Below, piece by piece: positions 21,104 to 25,284 of a stretch of DNA of 25,284 nt (the stretch's first letter is position 1; each line of letters starts with the position of its first letter). The DNA is taken from contig JAVBPT010000059.1 of assembly GCA_031549455.1 (NCBI GenBank), forward strand, positions 1 through 25,284, read 5' to 3'. The notes beneath the pieces are model-generated. The model did no database searches. It was given only the letters and a program-made list of their open reading frames with translations, and was not told the DNA's origin. The position numbers were made by a program, and so were the translations under genes. This DNA is from JAVBPT01 sp031549455. GTDB lineage: Bacteria; Bacillota; Clostridia; Lachnospirales; JAKSVV01.

Positions 21104-22534
21104 ATGAGATTAATTAGGAAAATTAATAAACTAATCGAAAGCGGAGAACTGGATCTTAGCATCCATACGGTGGGCCTTCTGAAAGAGGAAGATATTTTAA
21201 CATTAATTGATCGATGTGTATCAAAGAACATTCCTGATTTGACTAGAGCTTTAAAATCAGAAAACTATTTATTTAAAAAAGCGGTGGAGCAGATTTTTAA
21301 AAAGTCACACCCTTCGTCATGGCATAAGATAACAGAATTTTTACAAGGAACAACCTATTTAAAAGATCCAGACATTTTAAAAAAAATCATCCCTGGAATT
21401 ACCGGTAGTCCCTATATATTAGCAGAGCAATTAGTAAGGACCATTTCAACAGACGAGGTGGAATTATGGGAAGAAATTATTTTGATGTGGCCTGCTAAAC
21501 TAGTACCGGCATTAGCGAATGAGCTGGAACGAAAAGAGTATATAAAGAGTAAGCGTATCATGTCAGCGTTAATACATCAGTGTGACGGATATGAAATTCC
21601 GTCGGCAATCGATGGTTTGAAAAAAAATGATTATTTTAAGGAAGAAGACATCATTCTTGCTGTCCTTATCAATAAAATGGATCCATACTATATGGTGTGG
21701 CTTGTGGACAAGTTAGATAAGGAGATATTAGAGAATCAGAAAATTGTGAGGGAGATGATTTTAAGGTGCCCACCATTTAAAATGGTCGGTCTTGCGATCG
21801 GATTAGATGGCCATTCCCCTTTTCTCGAGGAGGAAATAGTGCATCTTGTGATCGAACAATGTGATGGAGAAGAGGTTCCGAATCTAGCAAGGGCTTTAAG
21901 AAAAAATCCAAACATAGAAAGAGAATCCACATTTTCATTGCTCATAGAGAGATGTAATCCTAGAAGGATTTATAGGTTAGCAGAAATGGTAGCTAACAAT
22001 CCAAACATGGCAGATCAAGGTATGATAACGAAGATGATGGCACTTTGCGATGAGAGGGGAAAACGCAACCTGATTCATAGCTTGCTCAGATCGGACTGTT
22101 TTAGGATGAACCATATAAATGATCCTGAACGATTCTTAGAGGCCCAAGAACTGTTACAAAAAAGTGTGGAACATATTCTAGCGGAAGAAGAATCGGGCTA
22201 CGGGAATCTATCCAACCTGAACAAAATATACTTTTTGAAATTATTAGATGAGCTAGAGAATGTATATGATGGAGCAGCTAACCTGCTTGAGTCGGAATAC
22301 TTCCTGGGATATCAAAAAACAATAGCCGAATACTTGTCTAAAACCGATACCACAGAAGATCGGAAGATTCGGTTAGCGGATTATCGAGATGATGGGCACT
22401 TTGCTCTTGAGGACGGAGAAGAGTTCAAACTCTTTGAAATGCGTTGGACGTGTATGGGTTATCAGGTACCAATTATAGCTTTTGAGATGGCTTCAGGTTC
22501 TGAAAATGGGCCAGTTGAAGAAGCGGAGGCATAA
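21104..22534 (+). CDS. Repeat protein 3 of three
   Basis: The 476-residue third paralogue shows the repeat most clearly. Units open at C160 (CDGYEIPSAIDGLKKND), M192 (MDPYYMVWLVDKL), C222 (CPPFKMVGLAIGL), C253 (CDGEEVPNLARALRKNP), C284 (CNPRRIYRLAEMVANNP) and C315 (CDERGKRNLIHSLL). That gives a mean period of 31 residues, with compensating lengths of 32 and 30 in the first two. The consensus is (C)(D)xxx(I/V)PxLxxxLxxNP. The conserved C-terminal domain (about 322-450) has DCFRMNHINDPE, LSNLNKIYFL and ADYRDDGHFALEDGEEF. It is soluble with no signal peptide. The GGAGG site is 5 bases before the ATG, and it shares a transcript with gene 2. A strong terminator follows. Function unknown; solenoids of this kind usually bind protein or nucleic acid. 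Confidence 0.85.
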   Translation: MRLIRKINKLIESGELDLSIHTVGLLKEEDILTLIDRCVSKNIPDLTRALKSENYLFKKAVEQIFKKSHPSSWHKITEFLQGTTYLKDPDILKKIIPGITGSPYILAEQLVRTISTDEVELWEEIILMWPAKLVPALANELERKEYIKSKRIMSALIHQCDGYEIPSAIDGLKKNDYFKEEDIILAVLINKMDPYYMVWLVDKLDKEILENQKIVREMILRCPPFKMVGLAIGLDGHSPFLEEEIVHLVIEQCDGEEVPNLARALRKNPNIERESTFSLLIERCNPRRIYRLAEMVANNPNMADQGMITKMMALCDERGKRNLIHSLLRSDCFRMNHINDPERFLEAQELLQKSVEHILAEEESGYGNLSNLNKIYFLKLLDELENVYDGAANLLESEYFLGYQKTIAEYLSKTDTTEDRKIRLADYRDDGHFALEDGEEFKLFEMRWTCMGYQVPIIAFEMASGSENGPVEEAEA

Positions 22535-22543
22535 TTAATCGGA

Positions 22544-22574
22544 AACACTTATAACTTGTTATGAGTGTTTTTTC
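22544..22574 (+). terminator. Rho-independent terminator of the repeat-protein operon
   Basis: AACACTTATAAC (22544-22555) and GTTATGAGTGTT (22558-22569) are complementary except for one G-U pair, and a T-run follows. It closes the three-gene unit 10 bases after its last stop codon. Confidence 0.85.
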
Positions 22575-22585
22575 ATGCCCCAAAT

Positions 22586-22614
22586 CTTGATTTTCAATAT
22601 ATTTCTGTTATGAT
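22586..22614 (+). promoter_or_regulatory. Promoter of the AlbA_2 gene
   Basis: TTGATT (22586-22591), a 17-base spacer and TATGAT (22609-22614). The expected transcription start near 22621 rules out the in-frame TTG at 22615 and supports the start at 22636. Confidence 0.65.
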
Positions 22615-22635
22615 TTGATTAAAGTGAGGTTGGTT

Positions 22636-23763
22636 TTGGATATTCAAAAGTTGGGATATCTCATATTGGGTTATGAGGGACCCAAGCTCGATTTTAAAGA
22701 AATGTTTAGCCTCGAACAAGACTTTGAGAAAAAAGAGTTTGCACGAGATGTATGTGCAATCGCGAATTCCAAAGGAGGAAGAGGTTACATTATATATGGT
22801 ATCAGTGATGATAAAGAGATTGTGGGCGTGCCTAAAAATATAGTAAGCGAAGAGAAAATTCAACAGATTGTAACAAGTCGAATTGATCCTCCGGTTGAAA
22901 TCCGGGTGGAAGAGCTGGCGTATTGCGGGAAGAATCTAATTGTGGTGACCATTTTTAGCAGCGAAGGCAAACCACATCAAATGAAACACAATGGCTCCTT
23001 CTATATTCGTAGGGGCTCCACCACGGATATTGCAAGAAGGGAGGAGATTGCTTCTCTTATGCAGGAATATGGTATGATTTCTCATGAGACCACCATGCTT
23101 GGAAATGTGGATATGAAGATGTTAAACCAAGAACTCATTGATCGTTACCTAAAGAGCTTTCATGAGCTTGAGGGGGAAAACCAATCTCTTCTTTTGGAAT
23201 CGCTTGGATTTATTAAGAGGGATTATAAAAATGAACGCTACCATTATCACCCGACCATTATGGGCATGCTTCTGTTTGGTTATAAGGTACAAACTTTTCT
23301 ACCACATACGGGGATCAAGATTTACTTTCAAAATAAAATGTATGAGATTACGGGAACCATTTTGGAAATGTTGGATGCATCCTATGCGGTGTGTAAAGAC
23401 ATATTAAATGAGACGCCCGACTTTCTAAAAGGCTTGGATCTTGTGATCGCCAATGCACTGGTACATCGAGATTATCTCGACCAGCAAAGGCAGATACGGG
23501 TACAGATTTTTGATGATCGGATTGAGGTGCTCAATCCAGGAGCGGTGAGTAGTACAACCAGAGTGGATAAAGAGAGTGACACCAACCTGCTTACCAGAAG
23601 AAACCCCGTGCTTTTTGAAAGGTTAACACTTTTGGATAATAAACAGAGATATCTGAGGAACGGGATGGGGATTAAACTTATTAAAGGCCTCTTTAGAGGG
23701 AAAGAAGTCAAGTTTATTAACATTCTGAAGACCAATACATTTAAAGTCATTATACAACGATAA
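22636..23763 (+). CDS. AlbA_2/RecG-like putative transcriptional regulator
   Basis: I choose TTG 22636 (375 residues): GTGAGG ends 6 bases before it and the promoter leaves only a short leader. The N-terminal domain (about 10-130) is the AlbA_2 (divergent AAA-4, Schlafen-like) fold. It shows KLDFKE, AIANSKGGRGYIIYGISDD (41-59) and the pair HNGSFYIRRGSTT and ARREEI. The C-terminal half has the HATPase_c_4-like region of this family: NALVHRDY (273-280), FDDRIEVLNPG and RNPVLFERL. Such proteins are often labelled ATP-dependent helicase RecG-related, but they have no helicase motifs, and some act as regulators or in phage defence. It stands alone between two terminators, so its target is not visible. 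It may or may not relate to the repeat proteins upstream. Confidence 0.85.
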   Translation: MDIQKLGYLILGYEGPKLDFKEMFSLEQDFEKKEFARDVCAIANSKGGRGYIIYGISDDKEIVGVPKNIVSEEKIQQIVTSRIDPPVEIRVEELAYCGKNLIVVTIFSSEGKPHQMKHNGSFYIRRGSTTDIARREEIASLMQEYGMISHETTMLGNVDMKMLNQELIDRYLKSFHELEGENQSLLLESLGFIKRDYKNERYHYHPTIMGMLLFGYKVQTFLPHTGIKIYFQNKMYEITGTILEMLDASYAVCKDILNETPDFLKGLDLVIANALVHRDYLDQQRQIRVQIFDDRIEVLNPGAVSSTTRVDKESDTNLLTRRNPVLFERLTLLDNKQRYLRNGMGIKLIKGLFRGKEVKFINILKTNTFKVIIQR

Positions 23764-23787
23764 AAACAACCAGTAATGGTTGTTTTT
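23762..23787. terminator. Bidirectional terminator between AlbA_2 gene and tRNA-Met
   Basis: AAAAACAACCA (23762-23772) and TGGTTGTTTTT (23777-23787) form a perfect 11-bp stem with a GTAA loop. A and T tails on both sides allow it to serve both converging transcripts. Confidence 0.88.
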
Positions 23788-23795
23788 AAATGGGA

Positions 23796-23869
23796 TAGCG
23801 GAAAAGGGATTCGAACCCCCGACACTGCGGGTATGAACCGCATGCTCTAGCCACCTGAGCTATTCCGCC
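23796..23869 (-). tRNA. tRNA-Met (CAT)
   Basis: On the minus strand a full cloverleaf runs from G23869 to the discriminator at 23796. Acceptor GGCGGAA pairs with TTCCGCT, and the anticodon CAT (complement of 23833-23835) sits in a TTCATAC loop. The body resembles elongator tRNA-Met; G1 pairs with U72, which argues against the initiator type. An isoleucine tRNA with a modified CAT anticodon cannot be fully excluded. CCA is not encoded. Confidence 0.93.
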
Positions 23870-23896
23870 ATATTTGCTACCTTGATAGTCTTTAAC

Positions 23897-23926
23897 ATTA
23901 TACACTAAGATATTCTTGAATGTCAA
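23897..23926 (-). promoter_or_regulatory. Promoter of tRNA-Met (minus strand)
   Basis: On the minus strand TTGACA (complement of 23921-23926), an 18-base spacer and TATAAT (complement of 23897-23902) are both perfect hexamers. It lies about 28 bases upstream of the tRNA 5' end. Confidence 0.85.
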
Positions 23927-23972
23927 TAAATATTTGCATTTTCCCGGCTTGCCAAACAGCGTATGCCAATAC

Positions 23973-24001
23973 TTGATTTTATTCCCAAAATATGGTATAA
24001 T
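23973..24001 (+). promoter_or_regulatory. Promoter of the S8 protease gene
   Basis: TTGATT (23973-23978), a 17-base spacer and TATAAT (23996-24001), 32 bases before the chosen start codon. It is divergent from the tRNA-Met promoter. Confidence 0.78.
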
Positions 24002-24033
24002 AGAAGATGCGTATAGTAAAAGGAGGGTGAATG

Positions 24034-25284
24034 ATGTTTGGTAGGTTTTTAAAACAATCTTTCTTATGGAGTCTGATCTTTGTTCTATTGATGAGTTCGA
24101 GTTTCTCAAACTTTTCTTTTGGAATGGACAGGATAGAGTTAAAGGGCATAGAAGAGGATACAGAAGAAGTACATATTATTGTAAAATACAAAAAAAATGT
24201 AACTTCAATTCAGCAGACTTTGAAGAATGTTGCAAATGGAACGGAATTCAGTGCAGAAATTTCAAAATTGAATGTAAAACAATTGAAGATAAAAGGTAGC
24301 CGAAGTATAGAACGGGTTTTAGAGGCATACCAAAATGACCCTGGCGTAGAGTATGTGGAGATTGATGAAGAGGTATTTATACAGGAAATCATTCCAAGCG
24401 ATAAGGAATATAAAGACATGCAAAAGCATATAGTTGAAAGCATGAAGTTTGATAAAGCATGGGAGTATACAGTGGGTGGTGAGGAAATTATTATCGCCGT
24501 GCTGGATACAGGAGTAAACTATCGCCACGAAGATTTGCAGGGACTTGTTATTCCTGGCTATGACTTTGTCAATAAAGACGATGATCCAATGGATGACAAT
24601 AATCATGGAACGGCAGTAGCAGGGACCATTCTGGCTTTGACAAATAACGACTTAGGGGTTGCTGGCACAAGTTGGAAGGGAAAAATCATGCCGGTAAAAG
24701 TAATGGGAGCAGGTGGAACTGGGATAGTAAGTAATATTGCATCTGGAATTATTTATGCGGCTGATAATGGAGCCAAGGTAATCAACATGAGCATCGGAAC
24801 GACTCGCAACAGCCAGACTTTGCAAGATGCTGTGGATTATGCTGTAGGTAAGGGATGCGTCTTGGTGGCGGCGGCTGGAAATGAGGATACGGATGTGGCA
24901 TTTCCAGCGGCTTGTGAGGGTGTTATTGCAGTGGGATCAGGAAACTTAGATGGGAAAGCAGGTTATTCTTGTTATGGGCCAGAACTTGATATTATTACGT
25001 CAGGAAATTCTTATGCGCCTTATATAACCGGTAGTTATGATACGATCTCAGGAACCTCTTTGGCTTCTCCACACGCAGCAGCCTTGGTAAACTTACTGCT
25101 TAGTCTAGATCCTACCCTGACCTGGGAAGGGGTAAGGGATTACATAAGAAGAGGGGCCACAGACCTTGGAGACCCTGGATTTGATATCTATACAGGATAT
25201 GGATATATGAATGCTCAAAAATCAGTGGAGCTTCTAATCCAAGAGAAGAAAATTCAACCGAAATTGGTGTTACATGATCCTATA
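24034..25284 (+). CDS. Exported subtilisin-like serine protease (S8), cut by the window end
   Basis: The frame stays open to the last base, giving the first 417 residues. Two ATGs are adjacent; I take the second (24034), which is 7 bases after AGGAGG, while the first is only 4 away. Residues 1 to about 30 form a signal peptide. A propeptide of the I9 type follows (about 45-120, VHIIVKYKKN to VEYVEIDEEVF). The peptidase domain has the complete triad: D158 in AVLDTGVNY, H191 in DNNHGTAVAGT and S342 in ISGTSLASPHAA, with oxyanion N283 in AAAGNED. The GTS-x-ASPH motif has Leu where Met is usual. It should be secreted and mature by self-cleavage. What follows residue 417, possibly a cell-wall binding or beta-sandwich domain, is outside the window. 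Confidence 0.93.
   Translation, partial: MFGRFLKQSFLWSLIFVLLMSSSFSNFSFGMDRIELKGIEEDTEEVHIIVKYKKNVTSIQQTLKNVANGTEFSAEISKLNVKQLKIKGSRSIERVLEAYQNDPGVEYVEIDEEVFIQEIIPSDKEYKDMQKHIVESMKFDKAWEYTVGGEEIIIAVLDTGVNYRHEDLQGLVIPGYDFVNKDDDPMDDNNHGTAVAGTILALTNNDLGVAGTSWKGKIMPVKVMGAGGTGIVSNIASGIIYAADNGAKVINMSIGTTRNSQTLQDAVDYAVGKGCVLVAAAGNEDTDVAFPAACEGVIAVGSGNLDGKAGYSCYGPELDIITSGNSYAPYITGSYDTISGTSLASPHAAALVNLLLSLDPTLTWEGVRDYIRRGATDLGDPGFDIYTGYGYMNAQKSVELLIQEKKIQPKLVLHDPI

Overview
The window is AT-rich DNA from a low-GC Gram-positive bacterium, most likely an anaerobic member of the Clostridia (Bacillota). The grounds are the WalRK-type two-component pair, strong purine-rich ribosome binding sites, sigma-A promoters of the TTGACA-17-TATAAT kind, tRNA genes without an encoded CCA, a DUF1858 redox protein, a PcrA helicase and a short prepilin peptidase. 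I cannot name a genus.

Region 1 (1-4850) is an accessory stretch behind an rRNA operon. It opens with the 3' end of a 23S rRNA gene, with no 5S gene behind it, followed by tRNA-Asn and tRNA-Glu. The last 23 bases of tRNA-Glu plus its terminator (62 bp) are repeated exactly 1857 bp downstream. The enclosed segment carries an unrecognised 292-residue protein and a Phd/YefM-ParE-like toxin-antitoxin pair. Behind the second repeat lies a wrecked paralogue of the 292-residue gene and then a secreted beta-helix-like protein with a membrane anchor and a Cys/His-rich tail. A third, degenerate copy of the terminator repeat abuts a truncated antitoxin and a PIN-toxin pseudogene. The locus looks like a hot spot behind tRNA-Glu that gains and loses small cassettes.

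Region 2 (4850-12320) holds a cupin protein, tRNA-Lys followed directly by a DUF1858 protein, then walR-walK and an overlapping TIM-barrel sugar-phosphate-isomerase-like gene. Next come two exported proteins, one a lytic transglycosylase. Each is preceded by a perfect match to the known WalR recognition sequence (TGTWAH-N5-TGTWAH), so the regulator and two probable targets are adjacent. An EAL phosphodiesterase with a degenerate GGDEF domain closes the region.

Region 3 (12320-18314) is a housekeeping run with overlapping or nearly touching genes: pcrA, mtaD, a peptide deformylase with an unusual C-terminal extension of about 90 residues, holA and a minimal prepilin peptidase.

Region 4 (18315-22575) is the most novel part. 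It holds three consecutive paralogous genes for cytoplasmic proteins made of 31-residue alpha-helical repeats with a shared C-terminal domain. A strong consensus promoter precedes them and a terminator follows. I do not recognise the family and assign no function.

Region 5 (22575-25284) has an AlbA_2/RecG-like putative regulator, tRNA-Met on the minus strand and the start of an exported subtilisin-like (S8) protease cut by the window end.
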